From AC-56 sp963798705 (GTDB taxonomy: Bacteria; Actinomycetota; Thermoleophilia; Solirubrobacterales; 70-9): DNA of 64,000 nt. Below are positions 25,255-34,209 of this stretch, piece by piece (within the stretch, counting starts at the first letter, position 1; each line of letters opens with the position of its first letter). Under the pieces are notes generated by a model. The model was not told the origin of the DNA, ran no database searches, and was given only the letters and a program-made list of their open reading frames with translations. The stretch is from assembly GCA_963798705.1 (NCBI GenBank), contig CAWCTW010000005.1:124001-188000 (forward strand). The letters are read 5' to 3'. A program made the translations under genes and the position numbers.

Positions 25255-27825
25255 GTGCCCGCACCACCGACCACGAGCAAGGCCTTCTCGCTCGAGCCGT
25301 TCTCCTACGAGGAGGCGCGCGCGCTCATGCATGGCCTCGAGCTGCCCGAGCCGGTGGCGGTGACGCTCGTCAGGCGCGGCTATCGCACCGTCGCCGAGGC
25401 GCGGGCGTTCCTGGAGGCCACGGAGACGCACGACCCCTTCGCGTTCGAGTCGATGCGGGACGTAACCGCGACGATCGAGGCCGCGATCTCGGCCGGGCGG
25501 ACGATCACGGTCCACGGCGACTACGACTGCGACGGAGTCTCGGCGACGTCGATCCTGGTGCGCGCGCTGCGACAGCGCGGCGCCCGATGCGACTGGTACA
25601 TCCCCGACCGGCTGGGCGACGGCTACGGGCTGACCGGCGAGGGGGTGGAGCGCCTGGCGGCGCGGGGAACGGACCTGCTGATCACCGTCGACTGCGGGAT
25701 CACCTGCCCGGACGAGGTCGAGGCGGCTCGCTCGGCCGGCATGGACGTGATCGTGACGGACCACCACGAGCCGGCCTCCAGGCTCCCGGAGTGCCTCATC
25801 CTCCACCCGCGCCTCGGCGGCTACCCGTTCGGCGAGCTGTGCGCGGCCGGCGTCGCATACAAGCTTGCTGCCGCCCTGCTCGGATCTGACGGGGCCGAGG
25901 GTGACCTCGACCTGGTGGCGCTGGCGACGGTTGCCGACCTCGTCCCGCTTCAGGGCGAGAACCGCGCCCTGGTCCGCAAGGGCCTGGCGGTGGCGCGCCG
26001 AGGCTCGCGGCCGGGGCTGCGCGCGCTGTGCGCCGCCGCCTCGATCTCGCTCGCGCAACTGGACGAGGGCGACCTGGCCTTCCGCATCGGGCCGCGGATC
26101 AACGCCGCCGGCCGCCTGTATCGCGCGGATGCCGGCGTCGAGCTCATGTTGACCACCGACGAGGCCAGGGCAACCGGGCTCGCGACCGAGCTCAACCGGG
26201 CAAACGGCGAGCGCCGGATCGCCGAGCGAGCGGTGGTCAACGCCGCCGAGACCGCGCGAGCCGAGCTGCCGGAGCGCCTGGCTGCCGCGCCGGCGCTGGT
26301 GCTGGCCGGCACCGACTGGCATCCCGGCGTGGTTGGGATCGCCGCGTCCAGGCTGGCCGAGCGTCACTGGGTTCCGACGGTCCTGATCGGCATCGACTCC
26401 GACGGCAGGGGGCGAGGATCCGGCCGCAGCATCCCCGGATTCGACCTGCTCTCGGCCCTGGATGCCTGCGGCGAGCACCTGAAGCGGTTCGGCGGGCACC
26501 GCGCGGCGGCCGGGCTCGAGATCGACGCAGGGCGAATCGACGCCTTTCGGGAGGCCTTCGCGGCGCACGCCGCCGCGGTGGTCGAGCGGGACCAGCTGGT
26601 CCCCACGGAATCCATCGACGCGGTCGTAGGCGGCGAGAGCCTGGGGCACGACGTCGCCGAGCACCTGGAGCGCCTGGCGCCGTTCGGCAAGGGCAACCCG
26701 GGTGTGCGCCTGCTGGTGCCGTCCGTGCGAGTGCGCGACGTCCGCCCGATGGGCGACGGCGACAAGCACGCCCGGTTCCGGCTCGAGAGCGGGCCGCGCA
26801 GCGCCCTGGGCGTTGCCTTCGGAGTCAACGGGGAGCTGGCAGAAGCCAGGCTGGCCGATCCGGTGGACGTTTCGGTGAAGCTCGAGCTGAACGAGTGGAA
26901 CGGGACGGTCGAGCCCCGGGTGGTCCTGGGCGAGCTCTACCCCGAAGAGGCGCGCGCCCTGATCGATGACGCGCCCGCGTATCCGGACGCGGGCGAGTGG
27001 AGCCGGAGGTTCGAGGGCGAGTTGGGGGCCCCGCTGGCGCCGTGGCCGCCGGAGCGCCCTCCGGCGTCGGAGGCGAATCGCGAGGTGGTCGACCGCCGCG
27101 GCGACTCCGGGGTCGCCGCGGTCGCGGCGCTGGCGTCCTGCCGCGAGCCGGTCTTGGTCCTGTGCGCGGACGCGATGCGGCGCCGTGAGCTCGTGGAGCG
27201 GGCCGCTGCCCCCGCCCGGTTCTGCGGTGGGCCGCTCGCCATCGCCTCCGGGCGGCTGGCCGACGAGACCACTCGCCAGGGCGTCGCCTCCGTTCTGGAG
27301 GCGGGCTGCGGAGTCGCCCTCGCCGACTGGAGCGCGCTCGAGCGAATGCCCTCGATGGCGTCCGGCTTCGCCCACGTCGTGATGGTCGATCCACCGCCGT
27401 TCGCGCATCTGGAGCTCCGCGCGTCCTCCGGGACGGGCTTCCTCCACCTCGCGTGGGGCGAGGCCGAGGTGACGATGGCCCTTCGCGTGCACGACGAGGA
27501 ATGGCCTCGCCGTGAGGCCCTCGCTGCCCTGTATCGGGTCATGCGCGACCGCTGCCGCAGCGGCGCCGGCCTGGGCCGGGAAGAGCTTCGCGGGGTCCTG
27601 CAGGGCCCTGGCAGCCATCCCCGTGCGCCCGAGGTGGGTGCCCGCCGGATCCGGGTGCTCGCTGAGGTGGGCGCGGCCGACTGGGACCGAGCCGCCACCC
27701 CACACGTGCTTCGCGTCGTATCCTCGGTGACGAAGGATCTGGAGCAGACGGACTCCTTCGCTGCCTACCGCGACCGGTACGAGGAGGGCAGGCGATTTCT
27801 AAGCAGGCCAAGACAACCGAGCTAG
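25255..27825 (+). CDS. recJ: Single-stranded-DNA-specific exonuclease RecJ, long form
   Basis: A 5'-3' ssDNA exonuclease of the DHH phosphoesterase superfamily, used in RecF-pathway and mismatch repair. Metal ligands: D89-Y-D-C-D93 (GDYDCDG), VDCGIT and the DHHE motif. The DHHA1 domain has GGHRAAAGLEID, and the OB region follows (SVRVRDVRPMGDG). The chain is 856 residues, about 280 longer than ordinary RecJ. The extra C-terminus (from about 575) resembles a degenerate RecA/helicase-like region and is typical of some long actinobacterial forms. It ends 26 bp before the broken relA gene. Confidence 0.95.
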   Translation: MPAPPTTSKAFSLEPFSYEEARALMHGLELPEPVAVTLVRRGYRTVAEARAFLEATETHDPFAFESMRDVTATIEAAISAGRTITVHGDYDCDGVSATSILVRALRQRGARCDWYIPDRLGDGYGLTGEGVERLAARGTDLLITVDCGITCPDEVEAARSAGMDVIVTDHHEPASRLPECLILHPRLGGYPFGELCAAGVAYKLAAALLGSDGAEGDLDLVALATVADLVPLQGENRALVRKGLAVARRGSRPGLRALCAAASISLAQLDEGDLAFRIGPRINAAGRLYRADAGVELMLTTDEARATGLATELNRANGERRIAERAVVNAAETARAELPERLAAAPALVLAGTDWHPGVVGIAASRLAERHWVPTVLIGIDSDGRGRGSGRSIPGFDLLSALDACGEHLKRFGGHRAAAGLEIDAGRIDAFREAFAAHAAAVVERDQLVPTESIDAVVGGESLGHDVAEHLERLAPFGKGNPGVRLLVPSVRVRDVRPMGDGDKHARFRLESGPRSALGVAFGVNGELAEARLADPVDVSVKLELNEWNGTVEPRVVLGELYPEEARALIDDAPAYPDAGEWSRRFEGELGAPLAPWPPERPPASEANREVVDRRGDSGVAAVAALASCREPVLVLCADAMRRRELVERAAAPARFCGGPLAIASGRLADETTRQGVASVLEAGCGVALADWSALERMPSMASGFAHVVMVDPPPFAHLELRASSGTGFLHLAWGEAEVTMALRVHDEEWPRREALAALYRVMRDRCRSGAGLGREELRGVLQGPGSHPRAPEVGARRIRVLAEVGAADWDRAATPHVLRVVSSVTKDLEQTDSFAAYRDRYEEGRRFLSRPRQPS

Positions 27826-27851
27826 ACGAGGCGAAGAGGGCGGAGCGCGCC

Positions 27852-30281
27852 GTGCCGAAGGATGGCTCGGGCGCCGCCGGCGATGTCGCTGGGCCAAAGC
27901 CGTCCAGGGGCCAGAAGATGAAGGTGAGGCGGCAGGGGCGCCGCCGGTCCGACGGTGAGCAGCCCCCGGTCGACCGCGAGGGCCACACGCGGGTTGGCGC
28001 GGGACATGGGCCGGATGCCCCCCCGGCACCGGCAAGCCGGCTGACGCCCGAGCTGACCGATGACGAGCGGGCGCTGTTGGGCGACCTGCTCGCGGTGATC
28101 GCCGAGCACAGCGACGACGGCATGAGACCGATTGACACGGAGGCCGTGGAGCGGGCATTCGCGTTCGCCTGCGAGCGTCATGCCGACCAGCGCCGCCGGT
28201 CGGGCGAGGACTTCATCACCCATCCCGTCGAGGTCGCGAAGATCTGCGCGGGGCTTCGTCTCGACACCGAGACGCTGTGCGCCGCGCTGCTGCACGACAC
28301 CGTCGAGGACACGAGCGCCAGCCTGGATGAGGTCCAGGGGCAGTTCGGCGAGACCGATCGCGCCGCTCGTCGACGGCGTCACCAAGCTCACGGGATCACG
28401 TTCCAGAGCCGCGACGAGAGTCAGGCCGAGAACTACCGGAAGATGATGGTCGCGATGGCCACGGACGTCCGGGTCATCCTGATCAAGCTCGCCGACCGCC
28501 TCCACAACATGCGCACGATCTCGGCGCTGCCAAGCAGAAGCAGATCGAGAAAGCGCGCGAGACGCTCGAGATCTACGCGCCGCTGGCGCACCGGCTGGGG
28601 ATCCACGCGATCAAGTGGGAGCTCGAGGACCTCTCGTTCCAGCGCCTGCATCCGCGCAAGTACGACGAGATCAAGAAGCTCGTCTCTCAGCAGCGCGCCG
28701 AGCGCGAGCACTACGTCGCGGAGGCCGGCGAGTTCCTGAGCAGCGAGCTGGGCAAGGTCGGCATCGAGGCCGAGATCTCAGGTCGCGCCAAGCACTTCTA
28801 CTCGATCTACTCGAAGATGACGAAGAAGGGCCGGGAGTTCAACGAGATCTACGACCTGACGGCGATGCGGGTGCTCGTGAGCTCCGTCAAGGACTGCTAC
28901 GGAGCGATCGGAATCATCCACTCGCTCTGGAAGCCGCTGCCCGGGTCGCTTCAAGGACTTCATCGCCACCCCAAAGCTCAACCTCTACCAGGCGCTTCAC
29001 ACCACGGTCGATCGGGCCCGAGGGCCGGCCCCTGGAGATCCAGGTCCGCACCGCGGAGATGCACGAGACTGGCCGAGTACGGGATCGCCGCTCACGTCAT
29101 CTACAAGGAGGGGGCGACCCGAGGCAAGAAGGCCGATCCGAAGCGCGACAAGATGACCTGGCTGCGCCAGCTCCTCGAGGTGGACGGCGAACAGGACCCG
29201 AAGGAGTTCCTCGAGCACTCAAGGTCGACCTGTTCGAGGACGAGGTCTTCGTGTTCACGCCTAGAGGCGAGGTCAAGAACCTGTCGGCCAGGCTCGACGC
29301 CGCTGGACTTCGCGTACGCGGTTCACACGGACGTCGGGCACCGCTGCGTCGGGGCGAAGGTCAACGGCAAGATCGTTCCGCTGCACTACCAGTTGAAGTC
29401 CGGCGACATCGTCGAGATCCTCACCGCCAAGCAGGAGCGCGGGCCGTCGCGCGACTGGCTCTCCGTCGTCCGCACTAGCCGCGCCCGCAACAAGATCCGC
29501 GCCTTCCTCAGGCGGCGAGCGCCGCGACGACGCCGAGCGGCGGGGCCGCGAGCAGCTTCAGGAGCGATCACGAAGCGCGGGCTGCCGCCGCAGCGCGTCG
29601 CCGCCTCGCCGCTGCTGGCCGACGTGACCCGCGAGATGGGCTTCCGCAAGGCCGACGACTTCTACATCGCGATCGGGCAGGGCAAGATTTCGCCGAAGAC
29701 GGTCTCCAACAAGGTCTTCCAGCGGCTGAAGCAGGGCGAGGCGGTGGCCGGCGACGAGACCGAGGCCCGGCTCGCCGGAGTGCTGGAGGGCCGCGACGAG
29801 CGCCAACGCCGCACCCAGGAGGCCTCCGACTACGGCATCAAGGTCAAGGGCGTCGACGACGTCGATCGATCCGCCTGGCCAAGTGCTGCCGGCCGGTTCC
29901 CGGCGACCCGATCATCGGCTACGTCTCGTTGGGGCGGGGCATCACCATCCATCGCGAGGACTGCAAGAACATGGGCGCGCTGAAGAGGCTCCCCGGAGCG
30001 CTTCACGGAGGTCGAGCTGGGAGGGCGACAACTCCACGTCGTACCGGGTCGAGCTCCAGGTGGACGCCTAGGATCGCACTCGCCTGCTCGAGGACCTCTC
30101 GCGGACGTTCGCCGAGACCGGAGTGAACATAATCGAGGCGATCTGCGCGACGAAGCACCCGATGGTCAAGAACCGGTTCGTCGTCGAGGTCGGCGACAGC
30201 GAACAGCTCCGCCAGTGCGTCGGACGGCTGCGCAACGTCGACTCGGTCTTCGACGCTTATCGCGTCACGCCCACGGCTTGA
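27852..30281 (+). pseudogene. rel: Bifunctional (p)ppGpp synthase/hydrolase, frames broken by many indels
   Basis: The pieces spell a full RelA/SpoT protein that makes and degrades the stringent-response alarmone. After a 60-residue basic N-terminus comes the HD hydrolase (RRSGEDFITHPVEVAKI, ALLHDTVEDT, ILIKLADRLHNMRT), the synthase (GRAKHFYSIYSKM, EIYDLTAMRVLV, QVRTAEMHE, AEYGIAAH), TGS (VFVFTPRGEVKNLSA) and ACT (SRTFAETGVNIIEAICATKH). The frame changes about 12-13 times, starting near 28354 (extra C), 28393 (missing G), 28531 (missing C), 28940, 29010, 29068, 29215, 29290, 29512, 29564, 29866, 29990 and 30015. A TAG at 30069-30071 replaces an expected Trp. Flanking genes are intact. The residues between breaks look well conserved, so a local base-calling problem is as likely as true decay. 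Confidence 0.85.
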
Positions 30282-30688
30282 GCCCCGGCGAGCCATCGGG
30301 CGGGAACGCCCAGGCCATCCGCCGCTCGATCTAGGCCTACAACTCAGGCGATCTCGACGCTCTCATCGCGATGGCCGATCCGGAGATCGAGTGGGAGGTG
30401 GCACCGGAGCATCCGGCCGCCACGACGCACCGCGGCATCGCTGCCGTGCGCGAGTACCACGAGGACTGGCGCAACACCCTCCGCGACCTCCACGTCGAGC
30501 TGCGATCGGTCGTCGAGAGCGGTGACACCGTGCTGACCGTGTGCCGGCTCCGGGGAAAAGGGGACGAGAGCGAGGCGGACGTGGAGGTCGAGATCACCTT
30601 CCTGACGACCTACAGGGGCGGAAGGGCCGTCCGGGTCGAGGAGTTCCTCGACGCCGACGAGGCGACGCGCCCCATAGGCGCCGACTGA
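30278..30688 (+). pseudogene. SnoaL-like (NTF2-fold) gene with an in-frame TAG
   Basis: Reading from a TTG at 30278 that overlaps the relA stop gives NAQAIRRSI, then TAG at 30332-30334, then AYNSGDLDALIAMADPEIEW and an intact NTF2-like body to 30688. Family members read IRRSIEAYN here, so a Glu codon (GAG) appears changed to TAG. An ATG at 30371 could still express a 105-residue product lacking the first helix. The stop may share its cause with the damage in relA just upstream. Confidence 0.65.
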
Positions 30689-30728
30689 TTCGGGGTCCTG
30701 ACGCGCCGAATGGGTAGTGAGGGTCGCT

Positions 30729-31622
30729 ATGGCGACACCTGGTGCACACTCGAGAATCGGGACGAGGCCCGCGGTCAGCGTGGTCGTGCCGTTTCGAGGC
30801 GTTCGCGCCGCCGCGGACCGAATGCTCGCCGCCCTCGCCCGCCTCGACCTGCGTGAAGGCGACGAGGTCCTGGTGGCCGACAACACGGCAGCGGGCGAGG
30901 TGCATGGGCTCGACGGCGGGAGCGTCCGGGTGGTCTCCGCCTCGCGGGAGCGCTCGTCATACCACGCGCGGAACGCGGGGGCCCGCGCTGCGGCCAACGA
31001 CTGGCTCCTGTTCCTGGATGCGGACTGCGTTCCCGAGCGCGGCCTTCTCGCCGCCTACTTCGCGGAGCCGGTGGCCGACCGATGCGGCGCTGTGGCCGGC
31101 CAGATCCTCGGCGAACCGGGCCAGCGGTCGTTCACCGCTCGATACGCCCGCTCACGCAAGCTCTTCGACCACGCGGACGGTCTGATTCGGGCCGACGGGG
31201 GAGGGGCGGCCGCGGGCAACCTCCTGGTCCGGAGGGCTGCGTTCAGGGCGATCGAAGGCTTCACCGAGGGGATCCGATCTGGCGGCGACCTGGACCTCTG
31301 CCGGAGGCTCGAGGGCGATGGATGGCGCCTGGACTTTCGTCGTCAGGCCGTCGTCCACCACCGCCACCGGACGACGCTGCCGTCGTTGCTCGGGGCTGTC
31401 GCTCGCTACGGGGCGGGGGCGCGGTGGCTGAACGAGCGCTACCCGGGCTCGTCGCCCCCATGGCCACTGCGGTACGGGTTGGTCGTCGCCGGGCGCGACA
31501 TCGCGGCCCGAATTCGGGATGGGCAAATGGAGGAGGCGATCTTTCGGGGTGTCGACGGGCTCGGCCTGGTCGCGCACCGGATCGGCTACGCGTCGGACAA
31601 CCAAGCCACCCGGGTCGAGTGA
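30729..31622 (+). CDS. Family 2 glycosyltransferase
   Basis: A GT-A fold glycosyltransferase of about 297 residues using a nucleotide-sugar donor. VSVVVPFRGVRAAADRMLAAL opens the domain. The DxD-type metal site is LLFLDADCVPE, and the acceptor-side region contains GGAAAGNLLVRRAAF and GGDLDLCRRLEGDGWRL. No transmembrane anchor is obvious. The ATG at 30729 is preferred to the GTG at 30717. It is convergent with the HIT gene and shares a terminator hairpin with it. The product (polysaccharide, glycolipid) is unknown. Confidence 0.88.
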   Translation: MATPGAHSRIGTRPAVSVVVPFRGVRAAADRMLAALARLDLREGDEVLVADNTAAGEVHGLDGGSVRVVSASRERSSYHARNAGARAAANDWLLFLDADCVPERGLLAAYFAEPVADRCGAVAGQILGEPGQRSFTARYARSRKLFDHADGLIRADGGGAAAGNLLVRRAAFRAIEGFTEGIRSGGDLDLCRRLEGDGWRLDFRRQAVVHHRHRTTLPSLLGAVARYGAGARWLNERYPGSSPPWPLRYGLVVAGRDIAARIRDGQMEEAIFRGVDGLGLVAHRIGYASDNQATRVE

Positions 31623-31653
31623 ATTCAGTCCCGGAAGCCGGGAGCGGATTCAC
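31619..31653. terminator. Bidirectional terminator hairpin
   Basis: Outer arms gtgaat/attcac and inner arms tcccgg-aag-ccggga form one long hairpin spanning the stop codons of the convergent glycosyltransferase and HIT genes. Confidence 0.6.
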
Positions 31654-32084
31654 TTGACCCGAGCCTCCACCACGACTCGGATTTGCGCCGCGGTCTCGCG
31701 CATGTGCTCTTCGCCGTCGTACTTCCGGCGCGGCCAGAAGAAACCGCGCAGGCCGTCCTTGCGGTTTCGCGGCACCAGATGGACGTGGAGGTGCGGGACG
31801 CTCTGGCTGACGATGTTGTTCAGGGCCACGAAGGCGCCCTGCGCGCCCATCGCCTGGCGGATGGCGCCGGAGAGGAGCTTGGCGTTCGCGAAGAGCGGGC
31901 CGATCAGGTCGTCGGGCAGGTCCCAGATCGTCTCGTGGTGCTCACGAGGAACGAGCAGCGAGTGGCCCGGGAAGAGGGGCCGACGGTCAAGGAAGGCGAG
32001 CGACGCCTCGTCCTCGAACACGACGTGCGCCGCCTCCTCGCCGGCGGCGATCGCGCAGAACCGGCAGCCGTCGACCCTGCTCAT
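31650..32084 (-). CDS. HIT-family nucleotide hydrolase/transferase
   Basis: A 144-residue histidine-triad protein. It has the motif HLHVHLVPR at about 96-104 with the catalytic His triad, and an N-terminal CRFCAIAAGEE Cys pair that often binds zinc. Such proteins act on dinucleoside polyphosphates, AMP-lysine or adenosine phosphosulfate. It starts 18 bp downstream of the diacylglycerol-kinase-like gene on the same strand, so cotranscription is likely. Confidence 0.9.
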   Translation of the reverse strand: MSRVDGCRFCAIAAGEEAAHVVFEDEASLAFLDRRPLFPGHSLLVPREHHETIWDLPDDLIGPLFANAKLLSGAIRQAMGAQGAFVALNNIVSQSVPHLHVHLVPRNRKDGLRGFFWPRRKYDGEEHMRETAAQIRVVVEARVK

Positions 32085-32102
32085 CGCCGGCCGGAGCCGA
32101 TC

Positions 32103-33122
32103 TCAGGCAACGACCGTGAGTGCCGCGGCCTCGATGCCGATCTCGAGCTCCCCGTGATCGCCGATGTAGTCGCCGTCCACCTGCACCGGGAAGGGCCGGA
32201 TCCGCCCGCTGGGATTCTCGGACACGGACTCGACGCGGGACTCGGTGACCCCGTCGAAGTGGTCGATCTGCCGGTGTCCCGGAGTGCGCATGCTCCTCAT
32301 CAGGACCCTCGCGGCGATGGTGGGGACGTCACGCTGGGCCGCGCGTCGAAGCATGGCTACCGACAGCGTGCCGTTGTCGAGCGCGGCGTTCTCGCAGATG
32401 TGGAGCGGCTGGTTGCCGAAGTAGCTGAACGGATCGGAGTTCTGGGCGATCGCCGTGACGCCCTCCGCGGTCTCTCCGTCGACCCGCATGCGCATGCGCA
32501 CGGGGTTCCTGAGGTAGGAGCCGTAGAAGCCCGAGACCGCCGCCCACGTGTAGTACCAGCGGCCTCCGCGCGCCTTCAGTCGCGGACGGGAGTCCACCGT
32601 CCGGGCGGCGGTCGCGTCGAGGCCGGCGCCGCAGGCGAACACGAAGCGGCGGCCGTTGGCGAGGCCGAGGTCGATGCGGCGCGGGCGAAAGTCGTCGGCC
32701 AGCCCGAGGAGGTGCTCGGTTGCGTCGACGACGTCGTTCGGGATCCCCAGCGTCCGGCACACGACATTGGTGGATCCCCCTGGGAGGACCGAGACCGGGA
32801 CGTCGGTCCCCGCCAGCCCGTTCGCGATCTCGTTGAGCGTTCCGTCCCCGCCGAAGGCGACCACGACGTCGTAGCCGCCCTCGCAGGCCTCGCGGCCGAT
32901 CTCGGTGGCATGGTGCTGGGCCTCGGTCGTCACCGCCTCGACGTCGTAGCGCCCCTGGAGCGCGTAGACGACGAGGTTCTTCAAGCGATCGGACACGGTC
33001 GTCGCATACGGGTTGACGATGATCAGCATCCGCTTCTTGGCGGGACGCGCGGGCACGCGGGCGCCATCGATCTGCGCCTCGGGCCGACGCGGTGCCTCGA
33101 TGGTTGCGGGACCGGCCATCAC
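32103..33122 (-). CDS. Diacylglycerol kinase family (YegS/DagK-like) protein
   Basis: A 339-residue soluble lipid kinase of the DAGK catalytic family, probably phosphorylating diacylglycerol or a related lipid with ATP. MLIIVNPYATTVSD begins the NAD-kinase-like fold. VVVAFGGDGTLNEIANGL is the glycine-rich nucleotide motif. VSVLPGGSTNVVCRTLGIP and RRIDLGLANGRRFVFACGAG follow in the family order. A 25-residue polar tail precedes it. The start could be either of two adjacent Met codons. Confidence 0.9.
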   Translation of the reverse strand: MMAGPATIEAPRRPEAQIDGARVPARPAKKRMLIIVNPYATTVSDRLKNLVVYALQGRYDVEAVTTEAQHHATEIGREACEGGYDVVVAFGGDGTLNEIANGLAGTDVPVSVLPGGSTNVVCRTLGIPNDVVDATEHLLGLADDFRPRRIDLGLANGRRFVFACGAGLDATAARTVDSRPRLKARGGRWYYTWAAVSGFYGSYLRNPVRMRMRVDGETAEGVTAIAQNSDPFSYFGNQPLHICENAALDNGTLSVAMLRRAAQRDVPTIAARVLMRSMRTPGHRQIDHFDGVTESRVESVSENPSGRIRPFPVQVDGDYIGDHGELEIGIEAAALTVVA

Positions 33123-33146
33123 GCTGCGAGCTCCTGGATCCGCACG

Positions 33147-34145
33147 TTACCCCACGGCTTCGAACCGGATCAGGTCGCCGTCGGGGACCTCGCGAACCCG
33201 GTCGTCGGCCGCGAGCAGGTCGATGTGACCCAGCACCTCGGAAAGGGTCAGGAACGCCTGAGTGACGGCGACGTTGCCCCAGAGCTCCTGGGCGATCTCA
33301 TAGGCGCTGCGGGGGCGCTCGGCGACCAGCGCCCAGATCTTCTCGGCGCGGCGGCGATGAAGCGCGAAACGCTCGTCGATCAGCGCGCGGTGGTCGGTGA
33401 TCGGCTCGCCGTGGCCCGGAAGCAGAATCCGGGCCGGGAGCTCGCGGGTTCGCCGCAGCGACTCCATGTAGATCATGAGCGCGTGAGGGCGCTGCTCGGA
33501 GCCGTCGAGTGGCCTCGAGATCAGCGGGTTCGACGAGATGTGGGCGATCAGGTGGTCGGCGCAGATGAGGATCTCCCGCTCGGCGTCCCAGAACACCGTG
33601 TCGGACGGGCTGTGGCCCGGGCGATGCTGCACCTCGAGGACACGGTCGCGAAGCCTGAGCTCCTCGCCGTCATGCAGCGGTCGCGTCACCTCGGCCTTGG
33701 CGCCCCAGGCCCGGAAGCTCCTGGAGACAGAACGCAGGGCGACGACCACGTCCTCCGGAATGCCGTGGCGGAGCATGAGCGAGGCGGCGAAGCGGTCGTC
33801 GGCCTCGATGTCGTCGCCGAAGTTCTCCACGAACGGGACGACGACGTCGATCGCGGCGACGTCGGCGCCGGAGCGGTCGGCGATGATCTCGACCAGGCCC
33901 AGGTGGTCGATGTGCTGATGGGTCAGAATCACCAGCTCGATGTCGGAGATCGACCGGTCCAGGTCCGTGAGCTGGTGCTCGAGCTCGTCGAGCGACTTGC
34001 CGGAGTTGGGGCCCGTGTCGACGAGGGTGAGCGGATCGTCCTCGATCAGGTAGCAGTTGACCCGGCCGACTGCGAACGGCGTCGGGATCTGCAGGCGATG
34101 GATGCCGGCGTCACGCGCTTCGGTGAGCGCCTCGTCGGGCTTCAC
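33147..34145 (-). CDS. MBL-fold metallo-hydrolase
   Basis: A 332-residue metallo-beta-lactamase fold hydrolase. The binuclear metal site is read from LTHQHIDHLG (HxHxDH), the His of VQHRPGHSPSD, the Asp of ILICADH and the His of LLPGHGEPI. The C-terminal 60 residues form a helical domain with WALVAERPRSAYEIAQELWG, as in LACTB2-like enzymes. GTG at 34145 was chosen. Substrate unknown; thioesters, RNA or lactones are all possible. Confidence 0.85.
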   Translation of the reverse strand: MKPDEALTEARDAGIHRLQIPTPFAVGRVNCYLIEDDPLTLVDTGPNSGKSLDELEHQLTDLDRSISDIELVILTHQHIDHLGLVEIIADRSGADVAAIDVVVPFVENFGDDIEADDRFAASLMLRHGIPEDVVVALRSVSRSFRAWGAKAEVTRPLHDGEELRLRDRVLEVQHRPGHSPSDTVFWDAEREILICADHLIAHISSNPLISRPLDGSEQRPHALMIYMESLRRTRELPARILLPGHGEPITDHRALIDERFALHRRRAEKIWALVAERPRSAYEIAQELWGNVAVTQAFLTLSEVLGHIDLLAADDRVREVPDGDLIRFEAVG

Positions 34146-34209
34146 GCGCGAATGAGTCCGCGGACGAAAGCCCACCGGGGGCAAGCTCCCGTCCGGGTTG
34201 CAGGCGGCC

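Noticed and set aside
25111..27705. Minus-strand open frame of 864 codons opposite recJ
   Set aside because: recJ has all DHH motifs; the opposite frame has only repetitive Arg/Gly/Ala sequence.
28354..30020. Programmed ribosomal frameshifting in relA
   Set aside because: About a dozen shifts in both directions without slippery-site patterns cannot be programmed.
30069..30334. Recoding of TAG as an amino acid (TAG inside relA and the SnoaL-like gene)
   Set aside because: TAG is used as an ordinary stop for several intact genes here (for example at 7415, 8087, 8619 and 41290), and relA has many frameshifts as well.
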